From: Symsagittifera roscoffensis
Lineage: Eukaryota; Xenacoelomorpha; Acoela; Convolutidae
Direction: 5' to 3'
Length of the DNA: 64,000 nt
Assembly (NCBI RefSeq): GCF_963678635.1
Contig: NC_087069.1
Location: forward strand, 20,680,660 to 20,744,659
Positions 20,294-32,387 of the stretch are shown here, piece after piece. A model generated the notes under the pieces. The model had not been told where the DNA came from, searched no databases, and was given only the letters and a program-made list of their open reading frames with translations. How positions within the stretch are numbered: the first letter of the stretch is position 1; every line of letters begins with the position of its first letter. The translations under genes and the position numbers were made by a program.

Positions 20294-21206
20294 TCCCGTG
20301 TTGACCTCCAGAAACCAAAAATGCTCATCTTTCAATTCCTTCATCGAAAAGGCTTATCATACTATTCCATACATCAAATGTATGGAAAAATGCTAGCCAT
20401 ACATTTTTCATAAAATTTCAAAAAATCATTGAAAAAAGATTCGAACTAGTTTCTACGGCTTTTTGAACCAAATAAAAAAGTCTGGTGATAAAAAAAAACA
20501 ATGTTTTTTTTTCTGGAAAAAAATGGTTATCATACAATTTCCATATATAAAAATTGTATGATTAGCGTTTTTTTGATGGCGATTAGCATTTTTTCGAAGT
20601 AATATTGAAATTGGCCCGTTTGTTTTTAACCGCTTTTTGAGTTTTGTACACAAACAAACATTTTCCAAAAACTTTTTTTTAGCAGTTTTCAATTTTTTGT
20701 CTGCATAACGTAGTCCTGGATACACAAAATTTCGATTTTTTTTCCATTTCTCTGGATAACTTTTTTCAAACAAGCAAAACACTTCTATTTCTTTTGTATG
20801 GCCTGTTTATATATGCCTTGATCAATGTCTGATAATTTGAAAATTCTAATTTAAAAAAAATCTTCGAAAATCTTAAAAGTGTGATGATTTCAGTATATTA
20901 TTTGTGAAGAGAACTGTTACACAACTCAGGTTGATTCCAATGCATTGTAAATGTCAGACGATTAACTATTTGAAGACTCTAGTTTTTAGTAAACCATGGT
21001 TTAAGTCACTTGTGTTCGGTCACGAACACATCTCAAAATTTAGAGAAACAATTTTTTTTCAAAATCAACTTTTTGGTATATGAAAAAATGCTTGTCTTAG
21101 AGTTTTTTTAAACATTTTCTGTATCTATGGAATTGTACGAAATTGTATGACAAGCGCTTTTTCAAATATGAAAATTGTATGACAAGCATTTTTGGTCAAC
21201 CCGGGA
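20294..21206. mobile_element. Non-autonomous element, family B, copy 2
   Basis: Left end CCCGTGTTGACCTCC, right end GGTCAACCCGGG. It shares internal blocks with copy 3 at 53105: tttctctggataa, tttatatatgccttgatca and gtgttcggtcacg. It is longer than the other copies. An ORF on the minus strand (20453-20782) has no recognisable domain and overlaps poly-A/T runs. Confidence 0.72.
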
Positions 21207-21275
21207 TAGCATAATTTTCTTTTTACAATTAGCTCTTTTGTTTGACTTTTTCGAACAATCTTTCGAAATTCTTAC

Positions 21276-21438
21276 ATGTGGAGTGTGCTTGAGGAGGATG
21301 TGGTGTGTTCGGATGAGTTTGAGCCAGGGTGCACTTGGCACTCGAATCTGGCAGTGTGTCCCTCACTTGGTACCACAATGTCTAGCACTGGTCGCAGAAA
21401 CATGGGGGGACTGAGGGGGAGGCAGTTGCGATTGACCA
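21276..21438 (-). CDS. Obscurin-like protein, Ig first third
   Basis: The acceptor is gtgctgtttag (AG at 21440-21439), the donor GTAAG at 21275; phase 1 in, phase 2 out. It encodes a short linker then PPMFLRPVLDIVVPSEG and ARFECQVHPGSNSSE, the A and B strands of an Ig domain. A nearer acceptor (AG at 21412-21411) is stronger in pyrimidines but is out of frame, so the upstream one was chosen. Confidence 0.85.
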
Positions 21439-22511
21439 CTAAACAGCACAAACACTTTTAATTATTGCATGCTAGATAGTTCTTTCCATTTTATCTTGTT
21501 TGATAATTATAAAAAACTTGAAATATTAGAACACTTTTCATTATTTCATGCTAGATGATCTTTTCGGTTATATCTTGATCGATACTTATAACAAACTTGA
21601 CAATTAAATGGACTATGTTTAGACAGGCCTGATTGCTTTTAATAGATCCTCTGAGAATCATACAGACCTCAATCTCAAGTAATAAACTTAAATAATATTA
21701 CATTTAAAGATTTTCATTTTGACAAAACCGTTAATTCTTTCAAACTGAAATAATTATGACTACTTTTTTGTTGCAATTTATCATAAATTATTTTCCCAAT
21801 CATCTATAGCGCTTCGCGAGTTTTTTGATGTTTTGGTTAAACCCTTTTCTATCGGTTTTTATTAATCAAAGCTGTAACGTTTCTGATTAAAAAGGTCAAA
21901 ATTGACTACCATCCAGTGGGAATGTCTTGGAAAGTTTCATGATTTCGAAAACATTTCATATCTGCTCATGACTATGGTTAGCGTATGTGCAGGTTTTCTT
22001 TTATGTATTCAACTAATTTGAAAAACCACCATCGCAAAACCAGGCTTCTTTCCTTACTCATTGGCAAGTAAGAACGCCGAAGATCGAGTTATCAATTAAA
22101 AGGAGGGGATCTACTTAACAATCCCCCCTCCCCCGAAAAGGAGTGGAGGTTGTAAAGTAGATCCAAAGGAGGCTACAGAGAAACTTTTTTGATCTGTTCA
22201 ACTATTCCCTACCTCCCCCCTCCTTAAGACGCCCATTTCTCTAATCCCTGCGAGACAAGTGTTTTTCAATTGGTTAATTCACTGAACGATTATCTCACAT
22301 GATAGGCATGTACTATTTCCAGACATGGTTTTTCAGCTGTTGTTGACAAAGAAGTTGGGTTTGAGATTGAACAAAATCGCTAGAAACCTATCAATTCTGA
22401 ATTGAATTCTCTGCACTCTCATTGGCTCTCATCAACAGCCAATGAAAGAGCAGATAAGAAGCAATCGTGAAGGGGTAATTAAAGAGATGCAGAATATTTA
22501 TTTGATCATAC
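21439..22511 (-). other. Intron, hairpin-forming patch only
   Basis: A 1.07-kb intron. Around 22107-22166 an imperfect inverted repeat (ggatctacttaacaatcccc against ggttgtaaagtagatcc) forms a G/C-rich hairpin. Nothing else was recognised. Confidence 0.45.
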
Positions 22512-22709
22512 CGACGATTTTGAGGAAGCACTCGGACACTGTCTGGCCCTGTGAGTTCCTCGCTTTGCACGTATAGGTAGCCTGGTCGTCCAACTTGATG
22601 CCCCTGATCTCCAGTATATTCAGGCCAGCATCCTCCAGCATCTTGTGTTTGTACCCATTGCGAAGCACTCTCCCATCTTTGCACCAGATAATGTCAGGCT
22701 TCGGTACAC
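22512..22709 (-). CDS. Obscurin-like protein, Ig C-terminal two-thirds
   Basis: The acceptor is gcttgatag, the donor GTATGA at 22511; phase 1 in and out. It encodes VPKPDIIWCKDGRVLRNGYK through DQATYTCKARNSQGQ, the C-to-G strands of an I-set domain with core Trp and the Y-x-C motif. The first strands are in the exon at 32388-32563, across a 9.7-kb intron; the split CRVK-G-VPKP is in frame. Confidence 0.93.
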
Positions 22710-23485
22710 CTATCAAGCAACATAAGATCTCTTTGGCTGTTTCTCCCCATTACAAGGGGGAGAGGAAATCGTTGAAAAAGTTTTTTTTATAGGAGTGGTT
22801 ATTCTTTCCTAGGTACCATAAGCTGATCTTTATTTAAGAGAAGATCTTTATTTGGTGCAGCTCATCAGTAAACTTATGGTAAAAATATTTAAAAAGAGAT
22901 ATCATCCCATTCTCAAGTTTTTCTCAGCATTTTAAATGTAACAAATGAATTTGTCTCAAGTAATCAATTAGACATATTTTAACACATTCTTTCCTAAAAT
23001 TTATTTTCAATTTATTTCCATCGAGAGAACATCAAAAAGGTATGTTGAGTGATGCCTCTAATGTAGCTACGCTTCTCATCAAAAACTTGATTTGCGACCA
23101 ACTGACGTGTCCTCAACTTAGATCGAAAATGAGTTCAAATTGTTTTCTTTGCTGGTTCTATTTCAGTTGTCACTTGATTTCAATATTACTCTCGTGGCGT
23201 CCTTTATGATGGAGGAACCAAATGGTGGAATTTTTTTTCAGTTACTTTCAGAATTGAGTATTTAAAAATCTCAAATAAATTGCAAAAACTTAAAGTGTGC
23301 AAATAAATTCAGGCCATTCAGATAATGCTGGCCGTTGCAAAATATGCTAACTGCAGTTAAATGATTTTTCAAACATTGTCACATCAAAGTCATATTGGAA
23401 ATTTTTTTTTTCACAGATAAAGATTTAAGACAATTTGAAGAACAAAACTCGATATTTAGTGTATCTACACGGGCTGTGCATGCTA

Positions 23486-24222
23486 CAGTGCTGATATAAA
23501 TTATCCGGACAAAACGAAAAAAAAACTTGAATTTTCAAACACATTTTTCTCAAATTGGGTTTTTTATTAGACAAAAAAGAACAGAACAAAAGTTGCTTGG
23601 AATTTCATCAGAACAAATATGGTGCAATTTTTTGTCCGAATATCTGAACCAAAATAAAATTTTACACCAAAAAGGGGTCATTTTGGCTTTGATCGATTAA
23701 ACAAAAATCACGCTGAAACTACTTTGTTAATTGATGTAGAATATACATCAAAAGAAAGTGCTCATATAGCCTAACAAAGTTCTAGAGGGGTTAAATCTCC
23801 AAAAATTTGTTTAAATTGGTTATAATTCGTTTTTAATTGAAGATTTTGATTTTAATTTTAAAAAAATTACGTTTCTTGACTGTCAAGCAAAAATATTTTC
23901 TCTTAAACAGGTTTTTGGAGATTTATTCCCTCTAAAACTTTGTTGGGCTGTGTAAGAGGCTTATTTTGTATATATTCCTCATCAATTAACAAAGTAGTTT
24001 CAGTGTAACTCTTGATTAATTGGACCAAGACAAAATGACCCATTTTTAGGGTAAAATGTTGGTTGAGAATTTCTCAGAAAAAGATGCACCATAAAAATTC
24101 TGATGAAAAACTAAGCAATTTTTGTACTCTTCACTTTTGTTTAATGTTACCCCAATTTGAGAAAGACGTGTTTGAAAATTCAAGTTTTATTCGTTTCGTC
24201 CGGATAATTTAAATCAGCACTG
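23486..24222. mobile_element. Tc1/mariner-type MITE, family C, copy 1
   Basis: Left CAGTGCTGATATAAATTATC, right its inverted counterpart ending in CAGCACTG, both flanked by TA, the usual Tc1/mariner target duplication. Arms extend inward at least 70 bp (tttctcaaattggg against caatttgagaaa). There is no transposase ORF. The CAGTGCTG terminus resembles known Tc1-like ends. Confidence 0.82.
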
Positions 24223-26589
24223 TATATTTCAATTTCTGCGCATTTTGGACTTTTGTTCAATTTTAGAACTGTTCAGCAAATAAGGATTTCTGTTGTTTAT
24301 GATTGGTTGAATTTTTTCAACCATTTGGTCCCTCCATCATGAGAATAACTCCCTACTATTCTCATTCTTTTTTCAACATTAGTAAATGAAAGCGACGCAA
24401 TTTTTTGCTGGATGATTTTTACCCCAGACTACTTTCGAATTTTTAGCTGGCAATTTTGATGGACTCTAAGAAAAGTGACTACCTGAACTCATAATCAAAA
24501 TATAATTTAAACCGCAAAGTTTTTTGTTGAGATCTCGGAGTTTAAAATTGCTAGTTTAGCCAAGTTCTAGAGTAGTTAGTTTATGAGGGTTTGGCAGATT
24601 TTATTAATGATACTTTAAACTTAATCGAATTATTAATTCATGGCCAACATTTTTGATTTAACATCGTTTTAAAATGAAATGAAGCATATTATCAGACTTA
24701 TTTATTTTCAATACAACACAAATTCTAGCACTAAAAATTCAAAATTAGCAATGTAAAATTTAATTTTTATGAAAGGTGTATCCAAAAACTACTACATGAG
24801 ACCAATTAAGCAACAGTCGGAACAGTTGCAGATCTGTCATGATATACGAGCAGTGTTGTTATTATTTTCAATTTTATTTTCAAACGAGAAATTTTTTTTC
24901 AAAATTGAGAAACTTCTACGAATAAAAAACAACTGTTCTTTATTGCTTAATAATAAAATCTGATTCGATTCAGATGAATGGATATATTTTTTTAAGTATC
25001 ATAACTGGGCTTGAAAAATGTTTTGCGGAAAAAAGAAAGCGTTTTGTTCTCAAAGGTTACAAAAATTTTATTGGAAAACTAATCGCGAAATTTTATCTGT
25101 TGTAATAAAAGTGCAGCGATAGTCGAGAAAAAAAATTGAAAAAGTTTGCTTTATTAAACTAAATTTCAGGATGGAAAAATTTGAAATTTGAAACAATTTA
25201 TCCTTGCTACCAAAAAACCAGCTTAAGCCCCTAGAAGGCGCTATTAGAATGATATTACAACATCATTTTTTGGAAAAATTTCAAATCATTAGTGCACTGT
25301 TCAGATGAATCAACCAAATTAAACTTTTTTCTAATGATTCGTACGAAATGACAAAACAAAACAATTTGAGAACAAAAACTCAATCCCTTGCGAAATAATT
25401 TCAAAACTTATTGACACTGTTTTATTTGGAGTTTTTTTGCAAAGCAATTGTGGCAACCAGAAGGTTCAATTTTGTGTCATGATACCAGCATTTTGCTTTT
25501 TGTTTGTATAAAAAACAACGCATGACCAAAAATGTCTATCTAAAAACTGAAATTTCAAAAATAACGTTGGTTTTTTTTCATTGTGAAAAACAAAGTAGCA
25601 ATGTTTTTTATACTGAATATTGGTCAGTTTGTGCAAAAGCCTGAGTTTCGAAAAAAAAATTAAATTTCAAATCAATTCGGCGGAGTTCCGAACAAGGTAT
25701 TAAAAAATAAGGTATTAAGATGATAAACTAAACGAACACAAAAGATTTGGTACAGGAAGTATGTTTGTTAACTTGTACTACTTTTTCTAACATTGTTGCG
25801 AATTATAAAAAAAAGATCGTTTTTGAAACTGTCCTTCAGATTCAAAAGACTTTTACAATTAAATAGACTCCTTTGATGACCAAACCAAAAAAAAATTTAT
25901 GGATTCTATAGAAAATTCAATAAATCAGAGATTTCTTAATGAAATTTTCAAAAATTACTCAGTAAGATTGGATTTTTTCTCTCGTTGAACATTGTCATGA
26001 TATCTGCAGAAATTAAGAAGCACAAAAAAGTAAATTTACTTTTGCGGGCCGCAAGATATGTGTCTCTACGAATTAACTTAATTTAGCATTTAGCTTTCGA
26101 CGCAGAAACATCTAAGCTATTTGTCCGTGTCTCCGTAGATTTTTTTTCGTACAACTACATCCAAGAAACGTGCTCCGTACAGAAATAATGCTTATAATTG
26201 AGTTGTCATACAATTTTCTGTACGCAAGAAACTAAATGAAAAGTGTTTTTCCATTATATTTAAGTTTTGCATGACATTCATTTTTGTGATTGGTGGGAAT
26301 TATAGCATACAATTTTTTGTAGGAGAAATTTCATACCTCATAAAAGATCGAGAGCGCAAGTGTCGTAGCATAATATATAGTTAAAGTATGGTTTTTCCAA
26401 TTTTGCTTCAAATCTCTTGAATGATTTTTAGAGATACTGTAAGCAATGTGTAAAAATTAGAAATTTTTATTCTGACATGGCAAATACTCAGTAATGGCAA
26501 CACAGGGTATTGTTTTGGGACCATTGCTTTTGAGATCGTTTATTGTTCCGACTTTCGATACGAAAGTAACGGAATATTTGTGCTCGGGG

Positions 26590-27042
26590 TGGGTTTTTTT
26601 TTTTCTTCAGACAAATTTCGACTTTTTAACTAGCCATTTTTGACGGAAATTTTTTATATCATTCGAAAACTATTGTTGTCCTGAGCTTAAATTTGAAAAG
26701 ATATTTCACCTGTGATCATTTTTCGTAAAGTTATGAGGGTTTAAAGATTGCCATTTTGACCAATTTGGGACAAATAACGCGCGATTTAATTCGCGCTATT
26801 AACGCGTAAGCGGAGATTTAATCCGTCTTAAAAATCGTTCCAAATTAGTTGGAAGAAGCTTATTTGCCATAATTGATTCGTTACAAGGAGCGAAATCTAT
26901 CCTTTTGTACTTTATATGGCGTGTGGGGGGATGATTTTCATAAAATTTTCGAAATTTTTTTTTCATTTTTATTACATTTTATTAAACATTAAAGGGCAGT
27001 CGGAACATTCAGGGCTTCGCCCTGATACGAGCAGTCTTGTTA
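26590..27042. mobile_element. Family A element, right half
   Basis: Matches 17290-17770 in the same orientation through gccatttttgacgga, taaagattgccattttg, attaacgcgtaagcg, gatgattttca and the end hairpin CAGGGCTTCGCCCTG. The left half is missing, so it is a half-element. Confidence 0.8.
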
Positions 27043-27256
27043 TGTAATAGATTTAAAAACAAACCAATAGAAACATGAATTTACTGCAATGGTAGTTGCT
27101 AGTTTGCAAAGAAAATTTTTATCTCTTTTTTCAGGCGTCTAGCATTTTTTAAACTTGTTTGCAAATTGAAGTGTGAGCAAAAAATGAAGTTTAGCACTGA
27201 AAAATGGTTATTAATTTATTTTCTTAACTGCTCTAAACGTTCTGAATTTTTAATAG

Positions 27257-27429
27257 TGCATCAACTCGATTTGGACCTTGAAATATTTGAAATAATAAAT
27301 GGCACCATAGTTCCCGAGAGAAATTACCCATTTCTCGTACGCCTGGAGATATTCGATTCTATGTGCGGCGCTTCAATTCAAAATGAATGGTCCATCGTAA
27401 CAGCTGGGCATTGTTTGCCAAATGTGGTT
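27257..27429 (+). pseudogene. Trypsin-like N-terminal exon fragment
   Basis: It encodes EIINGTIVPERNYPFLVRL, CGASIQNEWSIVTAGHC and LPN, homologous in order and wording to the 8433-8633 exon of the protease homologue (IVDGTLVPLGKYPF ... NEWTIITAHHC). His57 is present. A possible acceptor (aatttttaatag) precedes it, and a GTGGTT donor follows AAT near 27424. I found no signal-peptide exon upstream and no exons for the Asp or Ser regions on the plus strand afterwards. It could be an isolated remnant, or the start of a gene whose other exons I missed. Confidence 0.6.
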
Positions 27430-27540
27430 TAAACTGAGAAGGGACAAGATAGTGGTCGCCCGAATTGTCGATTAAAAAGATTACAGCAATTCCAGACAAG
27501 TTACAGCAGATCCAAACTGAAATTTATGTATCCTGAGTTT

Positions 27541-27640
27541 AAAACACGGGTTGACCTACATATACAAAAATTGCTTGTCATACAATTACATAAAATAAAA
27601 ATGCTTGTCGTACAATTTCACTCACGGATTGATTTCAAAA
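27541..27640. repeat. Family B end fragment
   Basis: Contains cacgggttgacct and then repeats of attgcttgtcatacaatt, matching the left end of the family B elements. No right terminus is seen. Confidence 0.5.
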
Positions 27641-27829
27641 AAAGTTTAAATTGAAGATTCGGATCATGCAATAGGACCGTCAACCAATAGGAATACAGAT
27701 TGAAATAACGTCAACCAACAGGAATGTTGTGACAGAACAAATTTCTGAGAAATACGAAACCAATCAAGCTGAGCATATATGAACTTTAAAACGGAGTTAC
27801 TGCCTTGTTTGGACGACAATCTTTATAGG

Positions 27830-27845
27830 TGGGGGGGGGGGGGGG
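27830..27845. repeat. Poly-G run
   Basis: About 15-16 consecutive G on the plus strand after agt/ggg sequence, followed by GAGGGAG. It could form a G-quadruplex. The exact length is often unreliable in sequencing. Confidence 0.8.
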
Positions 27846-28209
27846 AGGGAGTTTCTTTACAAGGTACCATAGGGGGAAATAGTTAACATGACCCGAAATT
27901 TCATTTATGAAAATTGTATGTCAAGCATATTTTAAAGCAGATTAATTTATTCGTCCAACATGACATCTAACAATAAGTACTATCAGAATAAATCAACGCT
28001 CAGACATTCTCTTCAAAAACAAGGTTACTTTTAAAGGTCATGTCTAGATGAATTAAAATGAAACAAGCCTTTCGAAAACAAGCATCGCGGGTTTTTACGG
28101 ATTACGGACAGCAAAAAATGAGCACTCAAACATAGCCAACACTTGGAAAATAGTAATATGAACGCGAGGAAACAAAAAAAACTGACTTTTTAAAAAAAAA
28201 ATCAACTTT

Positions 28210-28440
28210 CAAAATTTAAAGAAAAACTACACCCTCTTAGAACTCTTTGAATTTCACGAACAATTTATGATAAGTGCTTTTTTGATAAAAACAAATCAAT
28301 TTAGGAAAACTGGATCAAAAGGTAAATTTTTTTGCTGGGAAATCTGATAATTAAATTCCATTTTTGAAATTAGAAGTCGATCACTTTTACACTTTCGCTG
28401 TTCGCTAGTGGAGTTTGCCTTCTTTTTAAAAATTAAAATG
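28210..28440. repeat. Dispersed repeat F, second copy
   Basis: Collinear with 15770-15990 over several blocks (ttttttgataaaa, gaaaactggatcaa, gctgggaaatctga). No coding content is shared, and terminal repeats are not visible. Confidence 0.55.
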
Positions 28441-30365
28441 ATTTGAACCCAAAAGGGTAACTTCCCAAAAGGCCTAATTCCAAAGTGGCATAAAAACAGA
28501 TTTTTTCCCAAATGGCATAAGTTTCAAGTTTTCCATGACACTCAAACGCTTTCTCAATACATATTTCTATTTTTGTAGGAACGAGAAGGTGCGTGAACAA
28601 GATTTGAACTATTTGATTCCAAACATTTGTTGAATGGCACATTTGCTGCAAAAATTGATCACAAAAAACTAATTAGTAACAATTTAATCTTTTGATAAAA
28701 CTTTTTTTTTGAAATAATGTCAAACAACAATTTGTTTGATAACTTAACTACTTTTCAAACCTTTTTCTTTAAAAAAATCTCTCAATAAATTTTTAGATGC
28801 AATTGTTGCATGAAAATTATGCCATCTAGAAAATTTCTCTTTTTTACGCGTTTATGCGATTTGAGACGTAATCCTAAGAAGCAATCAAAAGACAAACCGC
28901 AAAAAATCAGCGTGACCAATTTTTAAGACTTTTTCCTGAAGAAAAAATTACCAAGACTTATAAAGGAGTACTCAGTACGTTCAATACTCTTAAAAAAACT
29001 CGTTGTTACGGATAATTCTAAAACTCATTGTTACGGAAAGTTCAATACTCTTGAAAAACTTGTCAAAAACTCATTGTTACCCATTTTCAAAAAAACTTTT
29101 GTCGCATTCTAACAAAATTTCAAGTATGCCTAGCCAAATTCAAGTATTAAAATTTCAAATAACAAAATTTCAAGTATGCCTTCCAATCATCCACCTACCA
29201 AATAATTTTCATACTGAGAGGAAAAATATAAGATTTTTTTTTACATCTTAGTTTGTCAGAATCAACCAAACACAACAAGTTCTAGTTGTTATTTTTGGTA
29301 GAAATTTAAAGTTGTACAATAAATGCATCTTCTACGGTCCATCTTGGCAAGCTGAACAACTTACAACCTTATACAAAGTTCATTGAAATAGCATAGTTGA
29401 AACACTAGAGAATACAATATAAGCACAGTTCGACTTTGTTAACTTTTTAGAAATCAGAAAATTGTAGTAGAAAATTGGTAACACGATTCGTTGTGGTGGG
29501 AGGACCACTACCTCACTGGTTTTTCCCATAACAGCATTATAGAATTAGTCATGTAAATAATCAGTTTTAATTCTTAATATGAATTCAAAATTAAAGCGAA
29601 CTATAATTATAGTTCTAATTGTAAATCCAAAATGAAAGCATAAAAATTGAAAGGCAAAACAAAAGCGAAGGTGCACATGACACAGAAATAGAAACCAAGA
29701 AATTAGAAGAGTCCAAACACAAAGTCCAAATACTATTTTTATAGCATTTTCAAATCAAAAAATCACTGCTGAAGAAATTGAAAACTTTTTTCACTTTTTA
29801 ATTTTTTTTCAAATTTTCAAATTTACTTCAATTACAAATTTCCAATAAAAAAAATCTGCATCGAATGTTTTCCATTCAAAATCAGGTGCCATTAATAATG
29901 ATTGGACTAGGTTGAATTATAGTTCATGATGAAGCCCTTGCTCTTGTGATTTCTACCACATTAAAAAATGTCAAATACTTTCCAAGTGTTGAGAAAAACC
30001 GGTTTGAAATTTTTCGTATTATTTTGAGCGAATAAAGCAAGCGGACAGTCTTATTTCAATTGCATGAAAGCTTACATTTGCTTATTTTAAATCATGAAAA
30101 CTTAGTTTTACTATGGTAACATTATATGTTTTTTATTATAGCGCCATTTTGGAATCAAAAATTTCAATAAATCAAAAAACTGCAAACTAAAACTTTTTTT
30201 TGATTTTCTCGTTCTTCTAGTCACTTCTCTACAAAAAATGTTCTTCAAATCGCTGATTTTACTCTGAACTTTGAATACGCCTACTCTACAGTTTTTTTGC
30301 TCAGCTCTTTTCATCGAATCACGACGAAAAAAAACGAGACTAAATATGAAAAAAAATTTGTTGTT

Positions 30366-31290
30366 TTTGTAGGAATATGATCGAAAGATTCTGTGCTACT
30401 TGCGCAGAAACCGGCTCTCCTTGTTTCAATTTGGAGTTTTTTAAATTATGGGAGATCAATTGCCGCGCATAAGCAAGTTGCGCCATGAGCGCTGCTCTTT
30501 CAGCATCTTGAATAAAACATTCACAGCGAGCATAAATAATCACCAAACATGCCCAATATAGGAGTTTTCAGACCCCAGATTTCAACAAAAACAGTTTTCG
30601 ATTCATTATTTCAAAAATTCGAACTAACAGAAGCTCCATTTATCACACCGCGATAAAAACGCGACTATTTTAAAAAAAAATTTCTGATTGTACTTTTTAA
30701 GACTATGATCGGAACATTCTGTGCTACCTGCACCGAAACCAGCTCTCCTTCTTTCAATTTGGACTTTTTTAAACTGTGCAAGATAAATCGCCGCACATAA
30801 ATAAGTTGCGAATTGCGCGCTACTCTTTCAGCCTCCTGAATAAAATTTTCTCACAGTGAGCATAAATTAGTCTAAAACATGCCCAAAATAGCAATTTTGA
30901 GACCCAAGAATTCTACAAAAACAATTTTTATTTCATTATCTTAAAACTTCGAAATTGGGGAAGCTTTTTTCATGACACCGCGACAAAAAACGAGACTAAT
31001 TTCAAAATTTTTTTTAATGTACTTACTTTAAGACTATCGTCGGAACATTCTGTGCTACTTGCACAGTAATCGGCTATCCTTGTTTCAATTTGGAACTTTT
31101 TAAATTGTGCGAAACAAATTGCCGCGCATAAATAAGTAAAGCCTTGCGCGCTACTCTTTCAGCATCCTGAATAAAACCTTCACACCGAACATAAATCAGC
31201 TCAAAACTTGCCCAATACGGCAGTTTTTAGACCCCAGAATTCTACAAAAACAGTTTTTGATTCATTATTTTAAAACTTCGAACTTGGAGA
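30366..31290 (-). repeat. Three tandem copies of a 331-bp unit with exon-like ORF
   Basis: Units are spaced by 330 and 332 bp (anchor ttctgtgctac at 30394, 30718 and 31049, approximate). On the minus strand each has a protein-like stretch of about 55-65 residues reading, with variation, AERVAR, YARQF, SKLKQGE and VQVAQN. Differences between copies are partly synonymous or conservative. Copy 1 is open; copy 2 has a small indel; copy 3 has an in-frame TAG. Copy 3 ends at a perfect GTAAGT donor (31026-31021). I do not recognise the protein. It looks like a tandemly duplicated, decaying exon inside the obscurin intron, not part of obscurin, since flanking phases already close. Confidence 0.6.
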
Positions 31291-32387
31291 AGGAGTTTTT
31301 TTCAATTATTTTGGTACAAGCTATTTCTGAAAAAAATTTTTGAAAGAAGTTTTTTTTAGTTTTTTTCCCAACCACAGAAAATTAACTGAAAAAAACCACC
31401 CCAATCATAAATTTTTTGTCAATTTTTGATATTTTATAATTTTTTTGATTGAAACTTGGATTTAAGACATTATGTTTTACCAGTTTTTCTTGCAAAAAAA
31501 CAATAATTGCATAATGTCCCAACACAGTGATAAAATAAAAGAAAAAAAGGAAAAAAAATAAATCTTTTTTCTTCAGTAAAGAGGACTGAGACAGGTCATA
31601 ACTCAAAAAATGAGCTCTGCTAAAAGCTAAGAAAAAACTGAAAATGATTTAGAAATAAATTTGGAGATCAGCCGCCCATCCGCTTTCCTCTTCGTCAATC
31701 TGAACGGCGATAAAAACAGACCAGTTTTCTGGAATTCGCAATTTACTGTCGTTTCTTAGAGTTTAGTTTTGAGTCATGTACAGGAATTCTTCGGTAGTTT
31801 CCTCCTTGTTTAGAATTCAGACTTTTCTGACAGTGAGTGGATAGGTGTGGACAACTATCTTGAGTCTATTTCAGTCCATATTGACTGACTTCCATATGTC
31901 CGACTTCCGAATTTTGCTTCTCATTGTTTTCGCGGAATGAGAATGACATCAGCACAATATCGAATGAATCGACATAATTAAAAATCATAATACTTAAAAA
32001 AATGATATCAAAATTTCTCAATCACGAAGACTTCGTAGCAAAAGTTAAACAAAACAGAGATTAGATAATCAGAATTTGACATCGTCAACCCGAGTTTAAT
32101 CTTTGTTGGAACAACTTTGAGCGTATTGTTTCCCATACTTTAATACTCATTTTATTGTGTCCATTTTCCAAAACGCTTTTCAGCAGTTAAATTTTTACAT
32201 TTCACATTGAGCATTTCACAAGCTTTCACTTTTCAGAATCAACACAAGAGCTTTTTCGAACACAAGGGTTTTTTAAAGTATACAGTTTAATCAAGCGCTT
32301 GATGATTGCAAGCAAAAAACCTGATTTTTTATCACATTTGATTACCAACACAAATTTTTTTTTAAACCTGAATGTCACTCGACTGAC

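Larger units (their letters stand above)
16652..21275 (-). other. Large intron of mobile-element sequence
   Basis: A 4.6-kb intron. It holds a family A palindromic element (16946-17770), family B elements (19010-19653 and 20294-21206) and a family A end (20124-20240). The sequence between them is AT-rich with no supported coding. Confidence 0.55.
22710..32387 (-). other. 9.7-kb intron, repeats and gene remnants
   Basis: The longest visible obscurin intron. It contains a TA-flanked MITE (23486-24222), a family A half (26590-27042), a plus-strand trypsin-like fragment (27257-27429), a family B fragment (27541-27640), a poly-G run (27830-27845), a repeat F copy (28210-28440) and a triplicated exon-like array (30366-31290). 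No obscurin exon is missing here, because the phases of the flanking exons close one Ig domain. Confidence 0.6.

Noticed and set aside
21276-21410. Acceptor with the long C/T tract at 21411-21412 for the Ig exon
   Set aside because: It puts the exon out of frame with 22512-22709; the acceptor at 21439-21440 restores the frame and gives a sensible linker.
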